DNA of 64,000 bases, from positions 1,200,267-1,264,266 of the forward strand of contig DS990592.1 of NCBI GenBank assembly GCA_000155695.1, in the 5' to 3' direction. Below, piece after piece: positions 34,170 through 42,105 of the stretch. Both the position numbers and the translations under genes were made by a program. Each line of letters begins with the position of its first letter. The first letter of the stretch is position 1. The stretch comes from Verrucomicrobiia bacterium DG1235. GTDB lineage: Bacteria; Verrucomicrobiota; Verrucomicrobiia; Opitutales; Opitutaceae. The notes under the pieces are model-generated. The model saw nothing but the letters and a program-made list of their open reading frames with translations, had not been told where the DNA came from and searched no databases.

Positions 34170-35075
34170 TCAGCGAGCGTTCCAAGCGTCCACCTTCTCT
34201 CGGATCGCCCGAATATGGTCCGGATTCGATCCGCAACAGCCACCTACGATATTAACCCCTTCCTCGAGAAGAGCATCCAGCGTCGATACCATTTCAGTCG
34301 GAGTCTGCTTGTAAACCGCCTTCATATTCTCGAGCACCGGCAGTCCCGCATTGGGTTGAGCCATCGTAAACGCATCGGAATTGTCCTTGTACTCCTCGAT
34401 GATTTCGCGAGCCACCGTCATATCAATTCCGGTCCCGCAATTCAGAGCCAAAATATCCACGCCCAGGTCCGTCAGCTCCTCGGCCGCCTTCTCCGGCGAA
34501 ATCCCCATCATCGTGCGGAAAAACGAGCCGTCGTGCGACTTGTCATAAGCAAGCGACGCGATAATGCACGGAGCCCCGTACTTCTTCGCCGCCTCTATGC
34601 CTAAAGCTATCTCATTCAAATCCGTCTGAGTCTCGATGATAATCGCATCCGCGCCTGCCTCCACCAACGCCTGGATCTGGATGCGCACGCCTTCCGCCAC
34701 GTCCGCTGGCTTCAAGTCGCCATAAGGCTCCATCACGCCGCCCACCGGCCCCACGTCGCCGAAGACAAATCCCTCGCCGCCGCCGAACGCATCGCGAGCG
34801 ATCTTCACCGCCGCCTGGTTGATCTCCGCGAGCTGGTCGAAATGACCATGGCGTCTCAACATCAGACCGTTCCCGCCAAAAGTGTTCGTGATAATACAGT
34901 TCGAGCCAGAGTCGACGTAGCGTTTCTGGATCGCCAACACGCGATCTGGATGGGTTAGATTCCACATCTCCCCGCTCCCGCCCGCCTCGAGGCCGGCCGC
35001 CATCAATTGCGTTCCCATGGCGCCATCCGACACCAGTACTTTTTCTCTCAGGGTTTCGATCAGGGTTTTGCTCAT
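34170..35075 (-). CDS. homocysteine S-methyltransferase family protein
   Basis: This 301-aa zinc-dependent TIM barrel resembles the homocysteine module of MetH, betaine-homocysteine methyltransferase and MmuM. It has VSDGAMGTQLMAAGL, ITNTFGGNGLMLRR, the zinc cysteine in LALNCGTGID and the terminal pair in VGGCCGSNPDHIRAI. It would transfer a methyl group to homocysteine to make methionine. With the separate corrinoid, folate and activation proteins it could work as the first module of a split methionine synthase. Alternatively it could use a small methyl donor directly. ATG 35075 is chosen; the upstream in-frame start lacks homology. Confidence 0.88.
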   Translation of the reverse strand: MSKTLIETLREKVLVSDGAMGTQLMAAGLEAGGSGEMWNLTHPDRVLAIQKRYVDSGSNCIITNTFGGNGLMLRRHGHFDQLAEINQAAVKIARDAFGGGEGFVFGDVGPVGGVMEPYGDLKPADVAEGVRIQIQALVEAGADAIIIETQTDLNEIALGIEAAKKYGAPCIIASLAYDKSHDGSFFRTMMGISPEKAAEELTDLGVDILALNCGTGIDMTVAREIIEEYKDNSDAFTMAQPNAGLPVLENMKAVYKQTPTEMVSTLDALLEEGVNIVGGCCGSNPDHIRAIREKVDAWNAR

Positions 35076-35181
35076 AATTTGAAGATTTACTCCAAAAAAC
35101 TCACCGGCGAAGCGGACTTTGTCCACCCACTAATGACCAGATCGATTCGACGTTGTCCGTCGCCGAATCCAACCTCCCCAA

Positions 35182-35754
35182 TCACTTTGGCGGATTTATC
35201 ATGATATGGGCCCGATGCGTTCCAGGGTTCATGATCCACGGAGCTCCCGGCCCAATCGGCGAAAGCGGAATTCCCGTGCTCTCCTCCGTGGCGTACGGAA
35301 TGTAAATCACATAACGCAAATACCTGTTCTCCACCGCACCCGACTCCTCGTCGACCTCGCCGGTCATCACATAGAGAATACTCCGATCAGGCATCGGAAG
35401 CTCGCCGGATTTCACCGCTATCTCCCTCGCATCGAAAACTTCCTTAAATCCCAATCCCTGCCCCTTCAGCTCACGCCCTTTCGCCATGTACGGCTCCAAA
35501 TCCCGATAATAGCTCGCCACGCTAAAGCCCTCCCGACTCGGATCATCTGCCAAACAAATCAAAGCGCCGCTCCCTTCACGAAGCGTGACGAGCGAACCGT
35601 CCTCCGCGTAGCCAAGAACCGTAGACTCCGCTCGCTCACCTTCCGGAGCCGCTAAAACCGCTGTCGCGATCTGCCACTCCGCGCTCGGAACCTCAAGCCC
35701 AGATAGCGAACTTGCCGACAAAAACAGACATCCAAGCAAAGCATACAGTCTCAT
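35182..35754 (-). CDS. secreted hypothetical protein
   Basis: This 190-aa protein has a clear signal peptide (MRLYALLGCLFLSASSLSG). It has no recognisable domain; the body contains EGERAESTVLGYAEDGSLVTL, ARGREL-like charged segments, ILYVMTGEVDEESG and a proline-rich end (IPLSPIGPGAPWIMNPGTH). It lies 106 bp upstream of the homocysteine methyltransferase gene on the same strand, but nothing ties it functionally to the C1 locus. Confidence 0.7.
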   Translation of the reverse strand: MRLYALLGCLFLSASSLSGLEVPSAEWQIATAVLAAPEGERAESTVLGYAEDGSLVTLREGSGALICLADDPSREGFSVASYYRDLEPYMAKGRELKGQGLGFKEVFDAREIAVKSGELPMPDRSILYVMTGEVDEESGAVENRYLRYVIYIPYATEESTGIPLSPIGPGAPWIMNPGTHRAHIMINPPK

Positions 35755-35854
35755 ACCACTAACCTAAGAGCTACTCACCCAACCGTCAATGTGACTTCGG
35801 GCGTGACTTCGAATGAGGTTTTTGCTGGTTCGAGCCCAAATCGAAGCAGAGCAA

Positions 35855-35904
35855 GGCGGTCAAAGCCTTGCGACATGTTTGTCGGATGGCTTTGGCTAAC
35901 GCCG
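35855..35904. other. structured intergenic element upstream of the second Dabb gene
   Basis: Nested inverted repeats: GGCG (35855-35858) with CGCC (35901-35904), CAAAGCC (35861-35867) with GGCTTTG (35888-35894), and CGACA (35871-35875) with TGTCG (35880-35884) around TGTT. The resulting ~50-nt hairpin has no T-tract. It could be an RNA leader, a REP-like element or an operator. Confidence 0.4.
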
Positions 35905-36009
35905 CGACCTTCCGGAATTATCGGCAATCACTCTTCCCCAAGTTGCGTTTCTCTCCTGACGTCGGCTCTTTCGACGCAAACCTCTACTACCCAACCTAAA
36001 ACGTTTACC

Positions 36010-36396
36010 ATGAAAAAATTAGCACTAACCCTTATCAGTATCGCCTTCCTCGCATTTGGAGCAGTTAGCCTCAGCGCCGCTCACCATAAAATGGACAAAG
36101 CCACACCAGAAACCGTGATTCACGTCGTCACCGTCTCTTGGAAAGCCGACGCCACCGAAGACCAAATCAAGGCCGCCCTCGACGGAGTGGTCGCCCTCGC
36201 CCACGACTACGACGGCATCGAGCGAGTATGGACCAAGACCCTCAAAGCCCAGGGCAACCGCAGCCACGCGTTCGTCATGGAGTTCAAGAATGAGCAGGCC
36301 CTCAAGGACTACGCCGGCAGCGACGCCCAAAAGAAATGGTACAAGACCTACTACGTCGCCCGCGAAGGCAGTACCACATTCGATATAACGAACTAA
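36010..36396 (+). CDS. secreted Dabb (A/B barrel) domain protein
   Basis: This 128-aa protein has a signal peptide (MKKLALTLISIAFLAFGAVSLSA). A Dabb domain follows: VIHVVTVSWKADATEDQIKAALDGVVALA, then IERVWTKTLKAQ, HAFVMEFKNEQALKDYAG and the closing strand. It is the second exported Dabb protein in the window (see 1621). The ATG is preceded by ACCCAACCT and by the 8-bp palindrome AAACGTTT. It is monocistronic, with a terminator after the stop. Confidence 0.85.
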   Translation: MKKLALTLISIAFLAFGAVSLSAAHHKMDKATPETVIHVVTVSWKADATEDQIKAALDGVVALAHDYDGIERVWTKTLKAQGNRSHAFVMEFKNEQALKDYAGSDAQKKWYKTYYVAREGSTTFDITN

Positions 36397-36424
36397 AAGG
36401 CCCAGATCCGGCTCACTCTTTATC

Positions 36425-36453
36425 AGCCCGCCACCTTCAAGAGGTTGCGGGCT
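36425..36453 (+). terminator. rho-independent terminator after the second Dabb gene
   Basis: AGCCCGCCACCT (36425-36436) pairs with AGGTTGCGGGCT (36442-36453) with one mismatch, a 5-nt loop, and TTTTTCTTG following. Confidence 0.85.
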
Positions 36454-36482
36454 TTTTCTTGTTCGGAAAACTCCGCCCTACC

Positions 36483-37088
36483 TCAGCTTAGCCTGCACAC
36501 GGCGGCACGAGTTCCGGTACCCGCTCCCGAAGCTCCTCTTCCGCTCTTCGTCTGCCAGGAAACGATTGGCAAAACTGCCACCGCAGCCACAATCGAAACC
36601 GCTCCAAGCGCCTCGTGCCCTCTCTACCTCCAGGCCGAAATCCGAACAACCAGCTCGCCCACTCCGGCGAACGCCAGTCCATGCAATGCGTGAACCGACT
36701 GTATCCGCAATTCCATACTAGACGGAAAACTCTCGATCGCGTAAAGCGCCGCCGAGGTCACCGCCTCTCCCATTGACTGATCCGACGCCACGCTAATTCC
36801 CCAAGCCTAGCTCGTCAGGTACCAGCGATACGGCGCGGTCGTGTCCGTCGGACGACCCGCCGGAGCACTCTCGTACTCTACTTCGCGCAGACGCCACTTG
36901 CCCTTCGAGATCGCCTCCTGCGTTTGCGTGATCAAAGCGAAGCTAGGACTATGATGCCCGGGCACGATCAAGCGACGCTGCCCCTTCTCGTATCCACTTA
37001 GTGAATTCGCGACTGATTCATCCAAAGTATCACCGTCGCCGCTACAAACACCGCACAGGCGAAGAACCAGAGGACTTCGTAGTATCAT
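36483..37088 (-). pseudogene. decayed membrane-protein gene with two in-frame amber codons and a frameshift
   Basis: On the minus strand a protein-like frame starts at 37088, runs through GYEKGQRRLIVPGHHSPSF and KWRLREVEYESAPAGRPTD to PYRWYLTS, meets TAG at 36807-36809 and continues in the same frame (AWGISVASDQSMGEAVTSAA...). It meets a second TAG at 36624-36626, continues with a hydrophobic helix (ALGAVSIVAAVAVLPIVSW) and ends at TGA 36483. Near the N-terminus the hydrophobic sequence FFACAVFVAATVILWMNQS is in another frame, so at least one frameshift is present. The likely ancestor was a polytopic membrane protein with a conserved GYEKGQR...APxGRP...YRWYL motif. I do not recognise a function. 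Confidence 0.5.
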
Positions 37089-37217
37089 GTTTTTCCGTCA
37101 TCAAATATACAAAAAGCTAAAATGGCATCGGCCAAATCTCAGCCGTGATCGCAAGTGAAAGCATCCTTCAAATAACCTTGACCCATTATTGACCCGACGA
37201 TCCCATTTTTCACACCC

Positions 37218-40200
37218 ATGCCGGACCCCGAATCGAATCGAGAATCCATCGCGCAGCCACAGACTCGCCGACGATTCAAACTCTCCACCCCTACCTTGAT
37301 CCTCGCCCTCGCGACTCTCTCGCTGCCCCCCCTTTCGTATGGGGAAGTGGATACACAACTCTCGTCGCAAAGCTTCCAGCCACGCTCCGGCCCACAGGGC
37401 GACACCCTCTTCACCGAAATGCCCGCAGACCATACCGGCATTCGAATCGAGAACGCCTACGACGATCCTCGCATGTGGAGAGAGCGCTATCATGAATTTG
37501 GGGTTGGAGCTATCGGCACGGGGTTGGCAATCGGCGATTTCGATCAGGATGGGCTAGCGGACCTGTTCGTCGTAAGCAAAATTGAAAGCTGCCGCCTCTA
37601 CCGCAATCTCGGAAACTGGAAATTTGAAGACGTCACAATGCAAGCTGGCGTCGGCGACGACTCTGGCGACTGGAAGCAAGGCGCCGCTTTCGTCGACGTC
37701 GACAACGACGGCTGGCTCGACATCTACCTCACCCGATTCGCCGCCCCCAACCTCCTCTTCGTCAACCAAAAGGATGGCACCTTCCGCGAAGAAGCCGAAG
37801 CCCGCGGCCTCGCCATCGTCGACGCCTCGGGAGTCGCCGCTTTTGAGGACTACGACCGCGACGGCTGGCTCGACCTCTACCTCCAAACCAATCTCCTCGA
37901 TGCCGTCGGCATGCCAAACGGACAGCCGGACTACCTCTTTCACAACAACGGAGACGGCACCTTCACTGACGTCACAGAAGCCGCCGGCATCCACCGCATC
38001 ACCCAAGGCCACTCCGCCACATGGTGGGACTACAACGAAGACGGCTGGCCCGACATCTATGTCGCCAACGACTTCGCCATGCCGGACTTCCTGTATTCAA
38101 ACAATCGCGACGGCACCTTCACCGACCGCATCGACGAAGTCGTCCCCCACATGCCCTATTCATCCATGGGCTCGGACACGGCCGACATCAACAACGACGG
38201 ACACTTCGACTTCCTCGTGGCCGACATGGCCAACGCCTCCCACGAGAAAGACCAACGCGGCATGGCGGACTCCCGCTCGAAATCAAGCGAACACCAGCCA
38301 ACCAGCCCCACCATCGCCGAGCAAATCGCCCGCAACTCCCTCTACCTAAACACCGGCCTGGGCCGCGTCCTCGAGACCGCCTTTCTATCCGGCGTCGACG
38401 CCACCAACTGGACCTGGTCCCTCCGCTTCGAAGACCTCGACAACGACGGCCTGCAAGACCTCCACGTCACCAACGGAATGAACCGCGAGCAAAATAACGT
38501 CGACCTCATCCACGGCCTCTTTCGCTCGGAAAGCGCCATGCGACGCGTCCGCCTCATGTACTCCGCCCCCGTGCTCGAAGAGCCTAACTATGCCTTCCGA
38601 AATGTCGGCGACGCCCGCTTCGAAAAGGTCGGATCCGAATGGGGCCTCGACCAATTCGGAGTCAGCTTCGGCGCCGCCTTCGGAGATCTCGACAACGACG
38701 GCGACCTCGACCTCGCCTACACGAATTACCAAAACATCCCCACCGTCCTCCGCAACGACAGCCCCGCCGGCAACACCACCACCATCGCCCTCCGAGGCGC
38801 CGCCTCCAACAGCCACGGTGTCGGTGCCGTCGTCGAAATCGAGTCCGCCCTCGGCAAACAAACCCGCCGCCTCACACTCGCCCGCGGCTACCTCTCCACC
38901 AGCCAGCCCATCCTCCATTTCGGCCTCGGCTCCGACGACGCAATCCACCGCCTCACCGTGCGCTGGCCTTCCGGACATCGCCAAACCTTCACCGACCTCG
39001 CCGCGAACTCCGCCTACACCGTCACCGAACCCGAAGGCGATCCCGCACACGAAACGCCAACGCCCGCCTCTCAGCCCCTTTTCGCCGAAGTTTCCGCCAA
39101 GCTCGGCCTCGCCCTCACCGCCCAAGAAGAATTCCTCGAAGGCACCGTCAGCCAACCCCTCCTCTCGCTCCGCTTCAACCGCCGCGGCCCCGGCCTCGCC
39201 ATAGCAGACCTCGATGGCGACGACATCGAGGAAATCATCTTCGGCGGCACCACCGAACAAGCTGCTCGCGTCCTCAAACAATCCGCCGACGGCTCCTACC
39301 AGTCCGTCCCCCAGCCAGCCTTGCAAAAACCACCCGTCAACGACGGCCCGCCGCTCGCCTTCGACGCCAACGGCGACGGACACGCCGATCTCCTCCTCAC
39401 TGCCGGCGGAGCCGTCTACCCCGCCGAAGAGCCGGAATACGAACCCCGCCTCTACCTCAACGACGGCAAAGGCGCTCTCCGTCCCGCTCCGCGCGGCTCT
39501 CTCCCCTCCGCCCCAAACAGCGCTGGAGCCGCCGCAGTCGCAGACTTCGACCGCGATGGAAAACTGGACGTCTTCATCGGTGGACGCGTCGCCCCCGGCT
39601 TCTATCCGGAAACACCCTTCAGCACCCTGCTCCACAATCGCGGCGGACGCTTCGCCGACGCCACCGACTCCCTCGCCCCCGACCTCCGCGAAGTCGGCAT
39701 GGTCACCGCCGCCCTTTGGAGCGACGTCGATCTCGACGGCTGGCCAGATCTCCTCCTCGCCCTGGACTGGGGCCACATCCGCTATTTCAGAAACCTAAAA
39801 GGCAAAGGCTTCCAAGATCTCACCGCCGAAACCGGATTCGCCGCCGCCGGCACAGGCTGGTGGACCTCCCTCGCCGCAGCCGACTTCAACCAAGACGGAA
39901 CTCCCGACTTCGTCGCAGGAAACCTCGGCCTCAACACCCAATTCCGCGCCTCTCCCGTCCGCCCGGAAACCCTCCTCTACCACGACTTCGCCAAACGCGG
40001 CGCCCCCCAACTCGTCCACGCCTACTACGAAGGCGACCGCCTCCTCCCCCGCGCCAGCCGACGCGAGCTCGCCGCCAAAATCCCCGCCGTCCTCGAACGC
40101 TTCCCCAAAAACAACGATTTCGCCAAAGCCACCCTCGCCGAAATCCTCACCCCCGAAGCCCTCGCCAAAGCCACCCACCTCGAAGCCACCGAGTTCCACT

Positions 40201-40592
40201 CCGGCATCTTCCTCTCCCAGTCGGACGGTACCTACCAATTCGCCGCCCTCCCCACCGCCGCCCAAACAGCCCCGCTGCAAGGCATTGCCATCGCCGATTT
40301 CGACGCCGACGGATCCCTCGACATCGTCGCCACCCAAAACTCCTACGCGCCCATCCCCTCCATCGGCCGCTTCGACGGCGGACTCGGCATCTACCTCCAA
40401 GGCGACGGACAAGGAAACTTCACCACCCTCCCCGCCGAAAAATCCGGCCTCCTCATCCCCGGCGACGCCAAAGCCCTCATCGCCCTCGACCTCAACAACG
40501 ACGCCCGCCCCGACCTCCTCGCCACGAGAAACAACACCACCTCCCAAGCCTTCCTCAACCAATCCCCACCCCAGCAAGCCCCGGAAAAATAG
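37218..40592 (+). CDS. large exported CRTAC1-like FG-GAP/VCBS and ASPIC/UnbV protein
   Basis: This 1124-aa protein has an N-terminal basic stretch and signal-like helix (LSTPTLILALATLSLPPLSYG, ~22-42). Many FG-GAP/VCBS beta-propeller repeats follow, each marked by D-x-D-x-D-G-x-x-D (IGDFDQDGLADLF, DVDNDGWLDIYL, DINNDGHFDFLV and later IADLDGDDIEE, DFDADGSLDIVA). An ASPIC/UnbV domain lies in the middle (~523-600; GVGAVVEIESALGKQ, ILHFGLGSDDAIHRL, VRWPSG). The C-terminal half adds a second propeller. Such proteins are abundant in Verrucomicrobiota and Planctomycetes, usually extracellular and calcium-binding; their substrates are unknown. The gene stands alone. Confidence 0.92.
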   Translation: MPDPESNRESIAQPQTRRRFKLSTPTLILALATLSLPPLSYGEVDTQLSSQSFQPRSGPQGDTLFTEMPADHTGIRIENAYDDPRMWRERYHEFGVGAIGTGLAIGDFDQDGLADLFVVSKIESCRLYRNLGNWKFEDVTMQAGVGDDSGDWKQGAAFVDVDNDGWLDIYLTRFAAPNLLFVNQKDGTFREEAEARGLAIVDASGVAAFEDYDRDGWLDLYLQTNLLDAVGMPNGQPDYLFHNNGDGTFTDVTEAAGIHRITQGHSATWWDYNEDGWPDIYVANDFAMPDFLYSNNRDGTFTDRIDEVVPHMPYSSMGSDTADINNDGHFDFLVADMANASHEKDQRGMADSRSKSSEHQPTSPTIAEQIARNSLYLNTGLGRVLETAFLSGVDATNWTWSLRFEDLDNDGLQDLHVTNGMNREQNNVDLIHGLFRSESAMRRVRLMYSAPVLEEPNYAFRNVGDARFEKVGSEWGLDQFGVSFGAAFGDLDNDGDLDLAYTNYQNIPTVLRNDSPAGNTTTIALRGAASNSHGVGAVVEIESALGKQTRRLTLARGYLSTSQPILHFGLGSDDAIHRLTVRWPSGHRQTFTDLAANSAYTVTEPEGDPAHETPTPASQPLFAEVSAKLGLALTAQEEFLEGTVSQPLLSLRFNRRGPGLAIADLDGDDIEEIIFGGTTEQAARVLKQSADGSYQSVPQPALQKPPVNDGPPLAFDANGDGHADLLLTAGGAVYPAEEPEYEPRLYLNDGKGALRPAPRGSLPSAPNSAGAAAVADFDRDGKLDVFIGGRVAPGFYPETPFSTLLHNRGGRFADATDSLAPDLREVGMVTAALWSDVDLDGWPDLLLALDWGHIRYFRNLKGKGFQDLTAETGFAAAGTGWWTSLAAADFNQDGTPDFVAGNLGLNTQFRASPVRPETLLYHDFAKRGAPQLVHAYYEGDRLLPRASRRELAAKIPAVLERFPKNNDFAKATLAEILTPEALAKATHLEATEFHSGIFLSQSDGTYQFAALPTAAQTAPLQGIAIADFDADGSLDIVATQNSYAPIPSIGRFDGGLGIYLQGDGQGNFTTLPAEKSGLLIPGDAKALIALDLNNDARPDLLATRNNTTSQAFLNQSPPQQAPEK

Positions 40593-40734
40593 ATCCATCA
40601 TCCTATACCCAGGAAATCGAAGGCCCAGCAAAGCACGACGCCTCAGCCCGCCAACATTTCTAAACGACGCGGCAATCCCTCAATGCCGGCCCAAATACTC
40701 CCATAACCGTAGGAACTCTCAACCTCCCCTATTG

Positions 40735-40758
40735 AAGATATTTTAGTGTTTTTATCTT
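40735..40758. promoter_or_regulatory. AAGATA-N12-TATCTT inverted repeat upstream of nnrS, NsrR-like operator candidate
   Basis: AAGATA (40735-40740) and TATCTT (40753-40758) form a perfect inverted repeat with an AT-rich 12-bp centre, 74 bp before the nnrS start. The known NsrR operator has AAGATG-type arms at similar spacing, and nnrS is a common NsrR target. The match is by eye, and the spacing is one base longer than the standard site. Confidence 0.4.
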
Positions 40759-40831
40759 TAATAGATCGATAAAACCGCTACTCACAAAGTCGTTAGATTC
40801 GATCAAAATCGAGAGAACAACCACCGCTAGC

Positions 40832-42034
40832 ATGTGCCAAAACGCCACCAGTTCCTCCCATCGCTTTAGCGACCTAGTCGCTGACGAGCCCTTCCGCGTA
40901 TTCTTCCCACTCGGCATGATTCTCGGTGTGATCGGCGTCCTTATCTGGCCCCTCTATTTCGCAGGCGTCCTAGAATCCTACCCGCTGGCTGCACATCTGC
41001 GCCTCATGATTCACGGTTTTCTCGGAAGCTTCGTAATCGGCTTTCTCTTCGCCGCTGGTCCACGACTCCTCGGCTCTCCTCATCCGCCGCTGCCCGTCGT
41101 TACTGCCTTTTTCGCCAGCACACTCGCCGCCGCGTTCTGCGCTTTCCTTTCACCCCTTTTCGCAGACGTCCTTTTCCTCCTCCAAATTACCTGCCTCATT
41201 TCTCTCGGAGCTTACGGTTTCAGCAAACGGGCCGACCTCCCGCCGCCGGGATTTCTCCTCGGCATCACCGGACTTCTCTGCGCCCTCGCCGGCGGAGCTT
41301 TCATGCTCCAGCTTTCCCTAGGCCACGGCAACACTCTCACGTTCCACCTTTCCCGCATCCTCCTTTTCCAAGCCTTTCCAGCTCTCCCCCTCATCGGCAT
41401 TGGAGCCTTCTTCTTCCCAAAACTGAGCGGCACCCCCAATCCCCACGACTTTCCCGTCAACCCAAAGCCCACCAAGCCTTGGCTGCAACGCGCCGCCATC
41501 GCCCTCGCAGCCGTAGCAGGATTCGCAATCTCCATCGTATTCGAACTTCAAGGACATCACAAAACCGCATACCTTCTACGCGCTGGTGTCCTCGCCGCCT
41601 ACCTCGCCCTTGAGTCCCCGCTACTAATTCGTCCCAGAAAACCAAATACGCAACTCCTCCACCTTATCGTCTGCTCTTTGGCTATGATCGCGAGCTTCAC
41701 CCTTATCGCCTACCTACCCGCCCAGAAAACCGCCCTTCTGCACGGCTTTTTCATTTGCGGGCTCACCGGTTCCATCATCCTCGTCGCCACTCGTGTCGTC
41801 CTCGGCCACAGCGGAAACCTTCCCCTCGCCATCCGCAGTCGCAAGCCGCTCCTCTGGGGAATCACCCTGCTCGCCTTTGCAGCGAGCTCCCGCATCGCCG
41901 CCGATTTCCTGCCGGATCTCCGCATCAGCCACTACATCTACGCCGCCTTAGTCTGGCTCGCGGTCGCCGCCTTTTGGATGGCCAAAATCGCCCCCAAAGT
42001 CAGAACCGCCGAACCGCCCCAGTCACAGCCCTAA
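40832..42034 (+). CDS. nnrS: NnrS-family heme/copper membrane protein
   Basis: This 400-aa protein has about 12 transmembrane segments. It starts RFSDLVADEPFRVFFPLGMILGVIGVLIWPLYF and continues HLRLMIHGFLGSFVIGFLFAAGPRLL, with the histidines of the NnrS signature, then further helices (SKRADLPPPGFLLGITGLLCALAGGAFML, FLVLR-like segments, VATRVVLGHSGNLPL). NnrS proteins bind heme and copper and protect cells from nitrosative stress. The inverted repeat upstream suggests NO-linked control. The CvfB gene follows 71 bp later. Confidence 0.9.
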   Translation: MCQNATSSSHRFSDLVADEPFRVFFPLGMILGVIGVLIWPLYFAGVLESYPLAAHLRLMIHGFLGSFVIGFLFAAGPRLLGSPHPPLPVVTAFFASTLAAAFCAFLSPLFADVLFLLQITCLISLGAYGFSKRADLPPPGFLLGITGLLCALAGGAFMLQLSLGHGNTLTFHLSRILLFQAFPALPLIGIGAFFFPKLSGTPNPHDFPVNPKPTKPWLQRAAIALAAVAGFAISIVFELQGHHKTAYLLRAGVLAAYLALESPLLIRPRKPNTQLLHLIVCSLAMIASFTLIAYLPAQKTALLHGFFICGLTGSIILVATRVVLGHSGNLPLAIRSRKPLLWGITLLAFAASSRIAADFLPDLRISHYIYAALVWLAVAAFWMAKIAPKVRTAEPPQSQP

Positions 42035-42105
42035 GCCACAAAGCATCCCCGCCTCCGCCACCAAAGCTTGCAGCACCTCTCTCCGCCTCTCAGCTTTCCT
42101 CCCTT

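Noticed and set aside
35822..35840. GGTTCGAGCCC as a tRNA T-loop
   Set aside because: No acceptor, D or anticodon stems around it.
36624..36809. TAG codons as pyrrolysine codons
   Set aside because: The frame is also frameshifted, and the protein is not related to methylamine methyltransferases.
38385..39776. 463-aa open frame on the minus strand under the CRTAC1-like gene
   Set aside because: Glycine-, glutamate- and valine-rich antisense shadow of Asp- and Ala-rich repeats; the plus-strand gene has clear domains throughout.
38639..40663. 674-codon arginine-rich open frame on the plus strand
   Set aside because: Out-of-frame reading of GC-rich codons in the CRTAC1-like gene; low-complexity R/P-rich with no fold.
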